A DNA stretch of 64,000 nt, from assembly GCA_020975725.1 (NCBI GenBank), contig QXJR01000008.1, positions 682,001-746,000 on the forward strand, written 5' to 3'. The notes below the pieces were generated by a model, which was not told where the DNA came from, made no database searches, and saw only the letters and a program-made list of their open reading frames with translations. The position numbers and the translations under genes are program-made. Position 1 is the stretch's first letter, and each line of letters begins with the position of its first letter. This document shows, piece after piece, positions 10,952 to 21,983 of this stretch. The stretch is from Picocystis sp. L7 (taxonomy: Eukaryota; Chlorophyta; Picocystophyceae; Picocystales; Picocystaceae).

Positions 10952-13900
10952 ATGGGGAGGAGGGTTTGGGCAGGAAGAGGGCACATGGCAACAAGCAGGG
11001 AGTTGTCGAACAGGGGTTTGGGGTTGAGAGCGGTCGATGCTTGGAGCGAGAAACGGGTGATGGAAGTGCGCACGTCATCGACACCCAACCAGGCGTGGGA
11101 GGACGAAGGGGTGGCCGAACAGCTGAGAGAGAGGGTGTTCAACGCTTACGTGTGTCGAAGCTTGGACAGAGGACGGCCACACCCGTCGGAAGTGTTCGAA
11201 CCTTCCACGTTGGCCGACGCCTCGCTGCCCAAATGCGAGTATCCGCTGTGGGACGCACTGCCCGCAGAAGTGGTGGATGGCGGTAAGCTGAGCCAACTGC
11301 AGCTGGAAGGGGTCCTCTACGCCTGCAACAAACACATGGAAAGACTGCCGGATGGAACGCGTGCAGGCTTCCTGATCGGAGACGGAGCAGGTGTCGGAAA
11401 GGGGAGGCAGGTGGCGGGAATCATCCTAGACAACTACGCGCGCGGCAGGACAAGGCACTTGTGGCTCAGCACCTCCACGGACTTGTACGTAGACGCCAAA
11501 AGGGACATGGGAGACCTAGGACTACACATAAAGGTCATCAATGGATGCAAGGAACTCGACCGGGAATGGAGGGCCACTGGACTCTCGGCAGATTTCCAAG
11601 AAGGAGTGATGTTCTGCACCTACTCTACACTTGTGTCCGACAACGGCAAAAAAAGAAGGCTGGATCAGGTGGTGGACTGGTTGGGAGGAAAGGGATTCGA
11701 GGGATGCATATTTTTCGACGAGTGCCACAAAGCAAAGAACTATGCAGCTGGCAGTGACGGGGGAGGAACAAAGGTGTCTAAAGTTGTGGTAGCGCTCCAA
11801 GACCAGATGCCGAATGCACGCATCGTGTATTGCTCTGCCACAAGCGTATCAGAGATTACTCATATGGGATACCTGTCCCGTCTTGCCCTCTGGGGACCAG
11901 GGACCGCGTTTCGAGACTTTCCAGCCTTTCGCGATGCTATGAAGTCTAGAGGTCTGGGGTTCTTGGAAATGCTCTCTGTGGAGCTAAAGTCCCAAGGAAA
12001 GTATGTTGTAAGGGGGTTGTCTTATGCTGGGGCGGAGTTCATGGAAGTAGAATGTCCACTTACTAAAGAACAAGAAGACATGTGGGATGCAGCAGTGCAT
12101 CTTTGGAATGAGCTACGTAGAGACATCGAGACCGCGTTGGACGTTACTGCAGCTAAAACCATGGATGTTTGGAAGATGTACTGGGGTGCTCAGCAGCGAT
12201 TTTTCAGGCTTCTCTGTGTATCCTTAAAGATTCCCACGGTGGTTGCAGAAACCAAAATGGCGCTAGAAGCAGGACATAGTGTTGTCATTGGTCTCCAAAC
12301 GACGGGCGAATCCTCAGCTGATGCATTGAAGCTTCGCTCGGGGGACGAGTGTGGATTCATATCAACAGCCAAGGAAATCCTGCTGCGATTCATCAAGACC
12401 CATTTCCCCACCTACATCAACGCTGACACGGGGGTGATACACACGGAAGATTTTGACGGGCGACAGTCGCAAGAGTGCCTTGAGTTGAGAAGAAAACTCA
12501 TGCACAAGACATCTGCCCTAGACTTGCCTGTGAACTTTTTGGATGAACTCGTGGATCTGCTCGGCGGCAAAGACAGAGTCGCGGAGATGACCGGAAGAAA
12601 AGGCAGGGTCGTGAGGAACAACACCCGTATCAGCTATGAGATGAGGGCCGATGGCAACACAGCTCTTGAAGATGTGAACATAGCCGAAAAGTCTATGTTT
12701 ATGAAGGGGAAGAAGTTGGTAGCTATCATCTCGGATGCTGCATCCACTGGTATTTCATTGCATGCGGATAGGAATGCTCAGAACCAGCGGCGCCGTGTAC
12801 ATCTGACAGTGGAATTGCCCTGGAGTGCTGACAAGGCTGTCCAGCAGCTTGGTCGGTCACACAGGTCGAATCAAGTGTCCGCACCAGTCTACAAGCTGGT
12901 CTCTTCGATGGTTGGGGGAGAAAAGCGCTTTGTTGCTTCAGTTGCCTCTCGTCTCCAATCCCTTGGTGCTCTCACAAAAGGTGACCGTAGAGCTGCTTCT
13001 GGTCTGAACATGGCCGAGTCTAGCTTTGATACAAAACTAGGAAGGCAAGCACTCCGACTCCTTTTCGACTACATAGAGCAGCGCTCTGATGTGCTGCCTC
13101 CAGGTGTATCTTTGGAAGGGCTTTGCAGAGATGCTTCGTATGTTCCATGTAGTGTTTTGGAGCTCCACTCTTGCTTGAACGATGCAATGTCAAGTCTCGG
13201 TCTGTCCAGTGATCTCACCGATCTCAAACGCTTTCTGAATAGGATACTTGGCCTTCCAATTCGAAAACAGAACCTATTGTTCAACTACTTTTATCAATTG
13301 TTGCAGGAGCAAATACGCATTGCGAAGAGAAATGGCAAGTACAGTGAAGGTGTGTCTGACCTCCCAGGTTCCCAAATAAGGAGGTGTGGGAAACAAACTC
13401 AACTATGGAAGCTGGCCTACAGAAACGATATTGTCATAGATCGCGGCGTGTCCTTTGAAGGTGCTCTAGAAAAGCTACAGCAGACCGAGAATCCGGAAGC
13501 TTCAGGATTCTATCAAAGCCGAAGGCCTTTGTATGGGAAGACTTCTTACTTGCTGGCTATTCGAAAGCCAGGGCTGAATGATTTGTATACCATTTGCAGG
13601 CCCAACACGGGTATCAATTACTTTGAGATGGACCATACAGAGCTGGTTGGCAAGTACGTGGAAATAAGCGTTGATCGCGTTTGCGATGGCTGGAAGGAGG
13701 CTTATGAAGCAGCAGCAGACCAGTGTTTGCATGGTCCGAGGTGTGCAAATGGTTCACAATGCACAACCGGACGAAGGCTTACACAGGTATCACTCATAAC
13801 AGGTACAGTTTGTGCAATATGGGGGGCGCTGGAGGCTGTCCTGAGCCGTCACGAATTCGAGCTGAGTAAGGCAGATCGCTCCCTGAGAGTCGTGAGAGCT

Positions 13901-14293
13901 CAATTGGACGATGGAGAAACATTGATTGGTATACGTTACCCATCGCACTTACTCAAAGAGGTGCAAGAGATTCTGCAGGCGGAGCAAGCAGGAAAGGCCA
14001 ACATTGCAGAAATCGCTGCCCTTGGAGCCGGTACTCTGTTCAATTCTGCATCGGCTGTCGACGGAAGAATGGAGATGCCAGAACCAGTCGTTCCCAAGCT
14101 ACTCTCAAAGGCATTCCGTCCGCCTAGAACCCTTTTTACATACTTCAAGCCTACCGCCGCGGAGAATCAGAAATGCAACGTTGACACTGACGCTGAGGAG
14201 AAGAAAAGAACAGAGCAAGCACCAAAGAGGGAGGATGTGAAGAGAGTATGCACTGGGTCAGAGGCACCCGTGATTCACATCATTGATGACTAA
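10952..14293 (+). CDS. SBNO: Strawberry notch / FORGETTER1-type helicase-like protein
   Basis: An intact 1,113-codon frame for an SF2 helicase-like transcriptional co-regulator. Walker A GDGAGVGKGRQ lies at about 143-153, a DECH box (FFDECHKAKN) near 256, SAT-type motif III (YCSATSV), and motif VI QQLGRSHRSNQ near 632. The last 50 residues contain TLFTYFKP, which resembles a PCNA-interacting peptide, followed by an acidic/basic tail. The family links chromatin remodellers to gene activation; the plant member maintains nucleosome-depleted heat-memory genes. The ATG at 10952 is chosen as first in frame; the protein lacks the long N-terminal extension of some homologues, so an upstream exon is possible. 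Confidence 0.92.
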   Translation: MGRRVWAGRGHMATSRELSNRGLGLRAVDAWSEKRVMEVRTSSTPNQAWEDEGVAEQLRERVFNAYVCRSLDRGRPHPSEVFEPSTLADASLPKCEYPLWDALPAEVVDGGKLSQLQLEGVLYACNKHMERLPDGTRAGFLIGDGAGVGKGRQVAGIILDNYARGRTRHLWLSTSTDLYVDAKRDMGDLGLHIKVINGCKELDREWRATGLSADFQEGVMFCTYSTLVSDNGKKRRLDQVVDWLGGKGFEGCIFFDECHKAKNYAAGSDGGGTKVSKVVVALQDQMPNARIVYCSATSVSEITHMGYLSRLALWGPGTAFRDFPAFRDAMKSRGLGFLEMLSVELKSQGKYVVRGLSYAGAEFMEVECPLTKEQEDMWDAAVHLWNELRRDIETALDVTAAKTMDVWKMYWGAQQRFFRLLCVSLKIPTVVAETKMALEAGHSVVIGLQTTGESSADALKLRSGDECGFISTAKEILLRFIKTHFPTYINADTGVIHTEDFDGRQSQECLELRRKLMHKTSALDLPVNFLDELVDLLGGKDRVAEMTGRKGRVVRNNTRISYEMRADGNTALEDVNIAEKSMFMKGKKLVAIISDAASTGISLHADRNAQNQRRRVHLTVELPWSADKAVQQLGRSHRSNQVSAPVYKLVSSMVGGEKRFVASVASRLQSLGALTKGDRRAASGLNMAESSFDTKLGRQALRLLFDYIEQRSDVLPPGVSLEGLCRDASYVPCSVLELHSCLNDAMSSLGLSSDLTDLKRFLNRILGLPIRKQNLLFNYFYQLLQEQIRIAKRNGKYSEGVSDLPGSQIRRCGKQTQLWKLAYRNDIVIDRGVSFEGALEKLQQTENPEASGFYQSRRPLYGKTSYLLAIRKPGLNDLYTICRPNTGINYFEMDHTELVGKYVEISVDRVCDGWKEAYEAAADQCLHGPRCANGSQCTTGRRLTQVSLITGTVCAIWGALEAVLSRHEFELSKADRSLRVVRAQLDDGETLIGIRYPSHLLKEVQEILQAEQAGKANIAEIAALGAGTLFNSASAVDGRMEMPEPVVPKLLSKAFRPPRTLFTYFKPTAAENQKCNVDTDAEEKKRTEQAPKREDVKRVCTGSEAPVIHIIDD

Positions 14294-14385
14294 ATAATAC
14301 AAATCTGTGAATTTTAATGGGGCTTTTTCCTATGCTGGCAAGTGATGCCCTGTTCCATGAGCACCAAGTGGCTTTTGATGGGAAC

Positions 14386-15969
14386 TCATGTATTGCGATG
14401 CTGCTGAAAAGATGCAGCTTCAGGCACTAACCATGGTGTCCAGATCCCTCCAAAACGATTCGGATTACTCCTGGGATCCACCTTTCGTTGCTCTGGAGTG
14501 CCATTCAATGGCTCTGCTGCCTTTTCCATGTAAAGCTGCAGTCTGTCTCCCAGCTTCTTCACCAGCTCCGGGTGCCTTTGAGCCAGATCGACTCTTTCTG
14601 TAGGGTCCCAGGTCAGATTGTAGAGGCGGTATCCGGAATGAGGGTCGTTCGGCACACGCATATCCCTGCAGCAAGATTCAACACGGGGCAGCTCTGGCGT
14701 CGGCATGCAATTGTGGGCAACTGGCCTGCACCATCCACTAGGCTGCCCTGGATCTCCGGCCAGGAGTTTCAGGTCACCCACGCGGATCCCTGCATAGCCT
14801 CCCCACCAATTGTCGTTCGTCACTGGATCATAGTTCAATAAGACTTCGGTCCGTTGGGATTGCTCACCATCGACGATGGCCCTCCATTGGCTTATACCAT
14901 CAATCTTGCCAAAATCTTCTACGGCTCCCTTCCCTCCATCCCCTGCAGCATCCACTAGCGTCGGCAGCAAGTCAACAATGTGCATCAAGCCTTGGTAGTG
15001 CGTTCCAGCATTGCGGACCATTGGACCGTGCATGAAGCCTGCCAACCTGACTCCTCCTTCCCACAGCGTGTGCTTCCCTCCTCTCAATGGAAAGTTTGTT
15101 GCATGACCTTCCACAGGCCCCCCGTTGTCGCTCAAGAAGACGACCAGGGTTTGATCTTCCTGGCCGCTTGCTTCCAAAGCCTCGAACACTCCGCGAATAG
15201 AGTCGTCCATGGCTGTCGTCATTCCCCCAAATCTTTCTCTTTCAGCTGTCAACCCTCGGCCCTCGTAGTGTTTGATATATTTTGGTGGGGCTTGCATTGG
15301 ACCATGAACAGCTTGGTAGCTCAACATAACAAACCAAGGCCTTTCTGGTTTGGCCGCATTCTTTTCGATGATCCTGCACGTTTCATTTCCAAAAAGCCAC
15401 GTACTATAGGTACCACCGGCATCCCGAGCAGGTGCTGTGTCATTCCAGAAGTCATATCCTCTCAGGTGAGCTGGTCCTGCCATGTGTGTGAAGTAATTTT
15501 GCGCTCCACCGTGGTACCCATAGAAGGTGTCGAATCCCCGATAGGTGGGCGTGTTTTCCCAGGAGGATGATCCCACGTGCCACTTGCCGACCAGGTGCGT
15601 GGAGTATCCAAGCTCCTGCAAGTGTTCTCCCATCGTTTTCTCTTCCAAGGGCAAAGCATAGCGCAAGCGGAGGGTGGCCACTTTGTGCTGCATTCCGATG
15701 GTGCTGGGATACTTCCCAGTGAGAAGGGACGCCCTGCTGGGCGTGCATTGTGGTCCTCCATAGAGCTGATCCAGCACCACACCTTGCTCTGCCAATTGGT
15801 TCAAGAAGGGTGTGTCCAGTTGTTCTCCACTTTGCACGGGTGTGAAGGCCACGTCTCCATATCCCAGGTCGTCGGCCACCACCAGGAGTACGTTGGGCGG
15901 TCGTTTGCACGCGCACTGGAGTGAGCAGACGCACCAGAAGACCAGCACCAATGCGCTTTGGATGGACAT
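14386..15969 (-). CDS. Secreted arylsulfatase (sulfatase family S1)
   Basis: 527 residues from the ATG at 15969, opening with a hydrophobic signal peptide (SALVLVFWCVCSLQCA). NVLLVVADDLGYGD carries the two metal-binding aspartates, and CTPSRASLLTG holds the cysteine (about residue 75) converted to formylglycine in active sulfatases. GKWHVG, SDNGGP and the GGKHTLWEGGVR segment complete the active site. It resembles arylsulfatase B/I/J-type enzymes that hydrolyse sulfate esters on polysaccharides. A secretory enzyme acting on sulfated cell-wall or environmental polysaccharide is inferred. It converges on strawberry notch with a 92-base gap. The longer open frame upstream (to 16107) has no ATG advantage. 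Confidence 0.92.
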   Translation of the reverse strand: MSIQSALVLVFWCVCSLQCACKRPPNVLLVVADDLGYGDVAFTPVQSGEQLDTPFLNQLAEQGVVLDQLYGGPQCTPSRASLLTGKYPSTIGMQHKVATLRLRYALPLEEKTMGEHLQELGYSTHLVGKWHVGSSSWENTPTYRGFDTFYGYHGGAQNYFTHMAGPAHLRGYDFWNDTAPARDAGGTYSTWLFGNETCRIIEKNAAKPERPWFVMLSYQAVHGPMQAPPKYIKHYEGRGLTAERERFGGMTTAMDDSIRGVFEALEASGQEDQTLVVFLSDNGGPVEGHATNFPLRGGKHTLWEGGVRLAGFMHGPMVRNAGTHYQGLMHIVDLLPTLVDAAGDGGKGAVEDFGKIDGISQWRAIVDGEQSQRTEVLLNYDPVTNDNWWGGYAGIRVGDLKLLAGDPGQPSGWCRPVAHNCMPTPELPRVESCCRDMRVPNDPHSGYRLYNLTWDPTERVDLAQRHPELVKKLGDRLQLYMEKAAEPLNGTPEQRKVDPRSNPNRFGGIWTPWLVPEAASFQQHRNT

Positions 15970-16039
15970 GGTGGCGTTCGCGAATGGCTTCGTTCGGCTT
16001 GGTGTGTCCCTTCTCCCGACACGAACCGACCAGGAAAGG

Positions 16040-16056
16040 GTCAATGCCCCCCTTTT
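16040..16056 (-). promoter_or_regulatory. Shared element AAAAGGGGGGCATTGAC upstream of the sulfatase gene
   Basis: Read on the minus strand this 17-mer lies about 70 bases upstream of the sulfatase ATG. The identical 17-mer occurs at 17140 facing the VHS/GAT gene, and its first 13 bases recur at 59811 facing another gene. Each copy points toward the gene it precedes. Promoter function is inferred. Confidence 0.35.
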
Positions 16057-17139
16057 CGGGGCGAAGCAGGGGAGGACGTGGGAGAGAAAGGGAAAAAAGG
16101 GGGGCACAGGGCCACGGATCCGTCCGAGAAGGAGGGGGAAAACGGGTACCCGATCCGCATTTCGCTATGGGAAGGGGGTACATTTCCCCTCTCCGAGGGT
16201 GCCTCGGGCACGAGTCCTGGGATCCGGTGTGGGAGCTGCAGCCACTTGCATTCATGGCTGGGAAGTTTGTGTGAAGACACAGGGTCGTTCGATGCGTTCG
16301 GGGGAGGAGCCATCGAAGGAACAAGGGAGAAGCATGCAACGGAAGAGGATGGATCATGGACAGAAGTGAGTCCATGTGCAAAACATCACAAGCACGGGCC
16401 CCATGCAAACCAAGGTGTCTCGTTGAATCCACGGATCCCATCGATGCTTGGGCAGGGAAGCACCGTGCCGCCATTTCCACTGGTCCTACCAAGCGATGCG
16501 TACATCATGTCGGTGGGTCGATGCCAGGTGCGTACGGTCCACCCGTGGCGTGTCTACAAGAACGCTCCTCCGGTGCTCGAGACGACATCGTCTCGCACGG
16601 GTGATTTCGTCGACGCGACGGCGCACAGGTTCGGGATCCTTGTGAGGTCTGACCCTCAGCAGGGACAGAAGTTGGAGGTGTAGCCACGGGCATTCGAATT
16701 CCATCGGGTAGTAAAACCCTCCTCTCCTGTCGTTTCGCGTTCGTCATAGAGCCTGGCGAGGCAGGTGGAACCTCGAATTTGGCTCCCCGTGCGGCAGGAG
16801 GGCCAGCACGTCGAGACGACGTCTTCGGACCCCGCAGCTCGCCTCTGTTGGGTCGGACGGGACGCTTCCATCCCGTTCGGATCGCCGGCGACCACGCCGC
16901 CCTTGGGTGCTCGCCTATCCACGTGGACTACCATCCCTACGTCTCTCAGCTCAGGTCGGTGTCCTGTTCCCCCCAGATCCCCCCTCGGTTGTGTTTGTGG
17001 GTGAATGGGTGGGGGGGGGGGTCAATCCAGGGCCCTGGCCAGCATGGGTTCACCCCTGTGGGTCGGGTATGCCCCCCTTTGCGAAACCGGTGAGAGGAAG
17101 ACAGGGGGCGCGTGGGGGTCCCACGCGCGAGGGGACCCC

Positions 17140-17156
17140 AAAAGGGGGGCATTGAC
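17140..17156 (+). promoter_or_regulatory. Shared element AAAAGGGGGGCATTGAC upstream of the VHS/GAT gene
   Basis: Exact second copy of the 17-mer, on the plus strand, about 220 bases before the inferred VHS/GAT start codon. Confidence 0.35.
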
Positions 17157-17374
17157 GGTTTCAGACGTGGGAAGGCGGCGCGCCGAAGCGCGCAAACGAA
17201 CACACGGTCGCGACCCTGCGCGTTTCTGCGGCGGAAAGAAGCGTCCGTGAGGCGTAAAAGGCGACTGAACCGTCGCATTGGACCTGCGCCGCGTGCGAAG
17301 CCGCGACCCCAGCGCGGAAACAAGCCCTACCCAAGACCCTCGTGAAAGGAAACCCAAGTGTGGACACGGCGACG

Positions 17375-20156
17375 ATGGGCTTCTTCCGCGAGCTGCGAAG
17401 GAGCGCTTCTGCTACCGGATCGGTACGTGGAGCGAAAAGAGAGCGTGGCACGGGAAATGCGAAGGAAAAGGGACGAAGGAGAAGCTTCCCGGTGACAAAA
17501 AAAAACAGGGAAAGGCCCACGAAGAAAGACGACAGAACCCTCTCGCGAGATCCGAGCAACTTCCGATACGTCGAAGCAGCTGCATCGAAGAAGAGACGCG
17601 GCGACGGAGAAGAAGCATGCGAACGTCTCGTGGAACGTCGGAAAGAACCACATGGGATGATGCGTGCCCCCTGGGAGAGACAGATTTGTCGGCAACGGGA
17701 GGGGAACGAACGGGGGATGGTTGCGAAACGAGCACGTGCTCGAGGAAAAGAATGTCTTTCGAGGAGCGAACTGACGTGTTCTCTGTTCCGTCCGCTGATC
17801 TGTTCGTGTTGTTGTCCTGCAGGCTTCGAGGGCAGACCCGGCCATTGTGGAACTGAGGTCCGCTATCAAGCAGTCATGCACCAGCAAACTGGACAGGCCA
17901 AACATGCACTCGAACATGCGGGTGGTGGAGCTTCTGAACCGCTTCGGTATGATGGTGGCAGAGGAAGGGTGCAGAGAGATTGGAAAGAGGATGACGTACT
18001 ACGACTCGCCCAAAAAACAGTGGTTGGCACTGTACTTGTGGCAACATGTCAAGCACAAGTGTCCCAATCTAAGAGAGGCATTCTTTGTGAGAGAAGTTGA
18101 TGTATTGGTGGACAGGCTTGCCTGCATGCAACCTAAGAACGTGGAGCAGAGTAAAGTCAAAGCATTTGCCCAGATTGTGCGCAGTGGTGCCCCACCCAAG
18201 GAGCTCCCAAGCGCACAAAGCCCATACGGATATGGCGGTGGCCCTAGTGCTGGTGGCCAGTATGGTGGTCAAGGTAGTTCAAGCTACATGGAAAGGCCTG
18301 CTGGGTACTATGGAGGTGATCAGCGCCAGCTGGGCTACGGTAGGATAGCTCCAGATGGCGCAGGTCAAGACTATTTGGAAGGTCCATCTAGGTCAGCAAG
18401 CTTTCCGTCTTATGCCCGGCAGCAAGAGAAGGAAAAGATGCTGAAGGACATGCGTACATGCACAGATGCTGCATACGACCACAGTGCCCTGCTGCAGGAA
18501 ATCATGGATGCAGAAGTTGAAGAGGAAGTTACAGAAGAAACCCTGGAAGAACTTCTGGAAAGCTGTGAACAAATCTTAACCGATGTGAATGACCTCGCTG
18601 ACAAAGCGGCAAACTTTTCATCTCCAGATTTAGAGAGAACCTTGGGAGAGCTGCTCGCTGCAGGAGACGAACTATCCCAAGCATTCGGCGATTTCCAAGA
18701 TTTTCTGAAAGAACAGATCCTAAACGAAGAGCCGGCCCCACAAGCGGCGCCTCAGCTGCAGTACGAAGTGGAAGACGACGACCGACTACCGGCCCCCAAG
18801 AGCAAGAAGGCTCCAGCCGTCAAGAAAACAAAGCCAGGGAAGGAACCACTATCGATCGAACCACCCAAGAAGAAGAAGGGTCAGAATGCTTTGCCTCCCG
18901 CTCAGGCAAAAGTGCCTTCAAAAGGCAGCGGCAAAGAGCCCCTGGCCCTTCCCCCGCCCGCACCAGAACCTATTAAGCCCCTCCCCCCCTCAAGCGGTCA
19001 AAAAGGAGGAACTCGTGCAAAGAAAGCTCCAGAGCTTCCTGCACCTCCTGTGCAGCAAAGTGCTCCGGGGGACGATCTTGCCGACTTGCTGGGCTTTGAC
19101 GGGCCTGTACCTCCAATGCAGCAGGGTCAATCTACCGGAGAGTATCTTGCTGATGGAGTTGCAGCATTGTCAATGGGTCCTCAAGGCGCCAATGGTGGTG
19201 GTCCTAACCAGGATGCTTTTGGCGAGCAGCCATTTGGAACTTCCTCCAATCAGATGATGCCTGGCCAAAATATGTACGGCGGATACCCTGGTGGGCCCCA
19301 AGGACAGCAACAGATGGGTGGAAATTACCCGTCTCTATCATCTGGCCAACACAGCAATGTTCCGCAGCTTCCCTATGGAACAGGCCAAGCAGGACAAGCC
19401 AACGCACCGTTGGCTCTTCCTCCTGGCCAAGGCTTCCAGCAACAGCAGCAGCCTCGTAATCAATTCAAAGGCGCTGATGGTATGATGGCACCACAGCAAG
19501 GCCAATATGCCCAGCAGGGGGCAGGGATGGGAGACCCTTCAAAGTCCACCGAAATAGTCTTAGCCAATGCAAGGCCAGCAGCTGGAGGCAGTCAGGCACT
19601 TGTTCCATCTCAGGATGGTGGGAAGCACAAGAAGAACAATCCCTTTGCATCTGCGAATGCCGGAGGAGCATCAATGCCTCCAAGGCCTACTGACTCAGAT
19701 GCAGATCCTTTTGGTTCTCTCCAGACAGACCTTCCCAAGCCATCTCAAAGTGCAGGTGCACCCGGGGCATCAGCCCAATTTAGTGCATCCATGGGCCCAC
19801 CGAAGTCTGCGTACTATACTGGCCCTCAAGCTTACAACATGCAAAGCCCCCCAAGCGTTGGGACTCCTATGCATGGCGGAAGTCCAATGCCAACACAATA
19901 CCAGGGAATGGGGGGATATGCTACTGGAATGGGGGGTCATCCGATTGGTATGCAATCCCCACCCATGCCACAAGGGCAGGGGATGGGTCCTGGAAATTTT
20001 ACATCCATGCCTGGACAGCAACAGGCGCCCTGGGGAGGAGCTGCACAGATGGGGACTGGCGTACCGCCCAATCCTGGGATGCCACGCGGCCAAGGAATGC
20101 AGCAGCCTTATCCTGGTTCGCAAGGTATGGGAGGTGCGTACCCTGGGAAGGGCTGA
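17375..20156 (+). CDS. VHS/GAT-domain ubiquitin-sorting adaptor (TOM1-like)
   Basis: A cytosolic adaptor of the TOM1/TOL type that binds ubiquitinated membrane cargo before ESCRT sorting. The main frame (17823-20156) has a VHS-like helical domain (MRVVELLNRFGMMVAEEG, KKQWLALYLWQHVKHKC, KVKAFAQIVRSG), a GAT-like three-helix region (YDHSALLQEIMDAEVEEEV to GDFQDFLKEQI), then about 470 residues rich in Pro, Gln, Gly and Met. That frame lacks its own ATG upstream of the VHS domain. A short exon at 17375-17422 (MGFFRELRRSASATGS) ends in GTACGTGG and joins at 17823 in phase through a 400-bp intron; the total is 793 residues. The VHS/GAT call is firm, the first exon is inferred. Confidence 0.78.
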
Positions 20157-20218
20157 TGGCTTGGAATGGAATCGCTCCTTCGGTACAGCGTCCCCAATCG
20201 AGTGGTAGAATTAGTCAT

Positions 20219-20932
20219 TTAATTGAATCCTTCCCTACCAAACCTCACCTTGTCTTTGTTACTGAAGAACTTGCACGTCGCATACAATAGAATAGCCAAT
20301 GGGGTGCAAAACATGCTGAGGAGCACGAGAATGGAGTTGACAGTCCTGTTTGGGAGGGCGTGAAGGTGTATGTATCTGCCTACGACAACGCCAATCGCTT
20401 GAATGTGTAGCATTAAAGATGCAACAGAATCCGTACTTCTTGAGAACACGGTCACGATACCATCGAGCGACGGGAAGAATTGCGGGTTGAATCCTCCAGA
20501 GAAGCCATCCGCCAGGTTCCCTGGCAGGAGGAGGCTCAATGTATCGGCTTCCCAGGACCTAGCTAGGAAGAAGCCGTAGGCCAACCCCAGAGGAACGAAG
20601 GCTGCGTCGCTCTTGACGATCGCATTCGTCCATTTGCTCTTTGGTGCGAAAATCATGAGTGCGTACATCGCCGCGGAATACACCGTTGCACCGAGCACTG
20701 CTTCCGAGGATCCCACGCCACACCGCAGCGTCCTTCGCTCCACCTTCCTGTCGACCGACGCGTCCTTCTTGCACCTCGATCCGCCTTTCCATGGTTTCCT
20801 TCCCGACACGTGCATCGCGTGCACCTTTTCGACGGATGGTTGGAAAAGCATGGCGAAGAGGAGAAGGATGTGCACGTGATCCACAAACAACCATGGATGA
20901 ACTGGGAATCCACCCACCACATCGAGGGGCAT
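20219..20932 (-). CDS. ABA4-like integral membrane protein (DUF4281)
   Basis: The C-terminal 150 residues have four hydrophobic helices with the spacing of the ABA4 family: VLGATVYSAAMYALMIFA with KSKWT, FVPLGLAYGFFLA, SLMLHIQAIGVVVGRYI, and SILVLLSMFCTPLAILLYA. In plants ABA4 is a plastid envelope/thylakoid protein needed for neoxanthin formation, and relatives occur in cyanobacteria and algae; its biochemical activity is unsettled. About 75 residues before the first helix are Lys/Arg-rich and could be a transit peptide, or partly intronic. It ends 62 bases from the VHS/GAT stop codon (convergent). Confidence 0.72.
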   Translation of the reverse strand: MPLDVVGGFPVHPWLFVDHVHILLLFAMLFQPSVEKVHAMHVSGRKPWKGGSRCKKDASVDRKVERRTLRCGVGSSEAVLGATVYSAAMYALMIFAPKSKWTNAIVKSDAAFVPLGLAYGFFLARSWEADTLSLLLPGNLADGFSGGFNPQFFPSLDGIVTVFSRSTDSVASLMLHIQAIGVVVGRYIHLHALPNRTVNSILVLLSMFCTPLAILLYATCKFFSNKDKVRFGREGFN

Positions 20933-21983
20933 CCCATGGGAAGCTTACATCCAAGCAACAACAAAACATGGGCGAATCCACGTGGGACCATGAAACGGAA
21001 CAAGGAGATCCATGATTGGTTCAAGCGACTACGGCAAGGATGCTCGTCTGAAATGGAAGCTTGGAAAGAGAATGCGAAATGGGCACATCTGGTTGGTGAT
21101 GCACAAGCAAGAAGATGGACAACCGAGACCTGCACCATGTGAAGCTCACGCATGAAAGCGAAGAACAAACTCGAATTGGCCGGTCCAACAGCTTGGTGGA
21201 TCGAGGGGTCCTTCTCACATCTCCAAGCAATGGCCGTGCATCCATGTGGGCAAGACCTTTGGCAATTCCATTGCTATCCGCTTGCCTTCTCGTTGAGGGA
21301 GGATCCCTCGAGATATTGCCAAAGGCTCGAAATGCATTCAATGTTGGGAGCAACTAGAGAAGCGAAGTACACGTCGCGCACCAAGCATGCCTTGGACGAA
21401 TTTTGGTTGGCGTGTCCATTCGACGTTAGCTTAGAAAAGGCGCTTCCTTATAAGGAACAATCGATGGCATTGGCAACCAAGGTGCACCGTTCGCGAACGA
21501 ACCCTTTTGTTTGAACGGTCAAAGCTTCGAAAGTGGAGGCGGCACGGATTCTTGATCGAATCGATCCGCCTAGGCTCGACCCTTTCCTTTGGCAATGCAT
21601 TTCCGGACGATCCTTATGGAAGCAAGGGTAAGGGGGCGCTGTAAGGGGAGTTTGCTGCAGACACACATCCACGAGGGTGCTCCTCGCTCGTCCAGGGATC
21701 GCCTTCCTGTCTGTCTGTCTTGGTCACCCCCTTTCCGTCCTACGATGGTGTTCCTTCACGTCCTTCAGGTGTGTGTTCCGCGGTGGATGCGTCCATCATC
21801 CCCCCCCTTCCTTCCACCTAACAGGAGAGTTTCTTCTCTCCTTTCCCATCCCGTTCGGAGAAGCGGCTTCCCACCACCGGTGAAAAGGAACCTGAACCCG
21901 ACTGGATCCGGGTTCGAACCCGAGGGATTCCCTGGGTAGATACCTTCCCTTTTCGGTTTCGAAAGTCGACGTTTCGAAACACG
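20933..21983. other. Divergent intergenic region, no gene seen
   Basis: About 1 kb between the ABA4-like and Sec14-like genes. Open frames are under 180 codons and featureless. A 14-base palindrome CGGGTTCGAACCCG at about 21,908 is also found at 3,213. An undetected first exon of the ABA4-like gene is possible. Confidence 0.4.

Larger units (their letters stand above)
15970..17374. other. Long intergenic stretch, no gene supported
   Basis: About 1.4 kb between the sulfatase and the VHS/GAT gene, which are divergent. Several open frames of 60-240 codons exist on both strands but are Arg/Pro/Gly-rich translations of G+C-rich DNA with no domain I recognise. It holds a 17-base sequence present in opposite orientations at 16040 and 17140, listed separately, and a G9 run near 17014. 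Confidence 0.4.

Noticed and set aside
15958-16683. 241-codon plus-strand frame beside the sulfatase gene
   Set aside because: Gly/Arg-rich translation of G+C-rich intergenic DNA without any motif.
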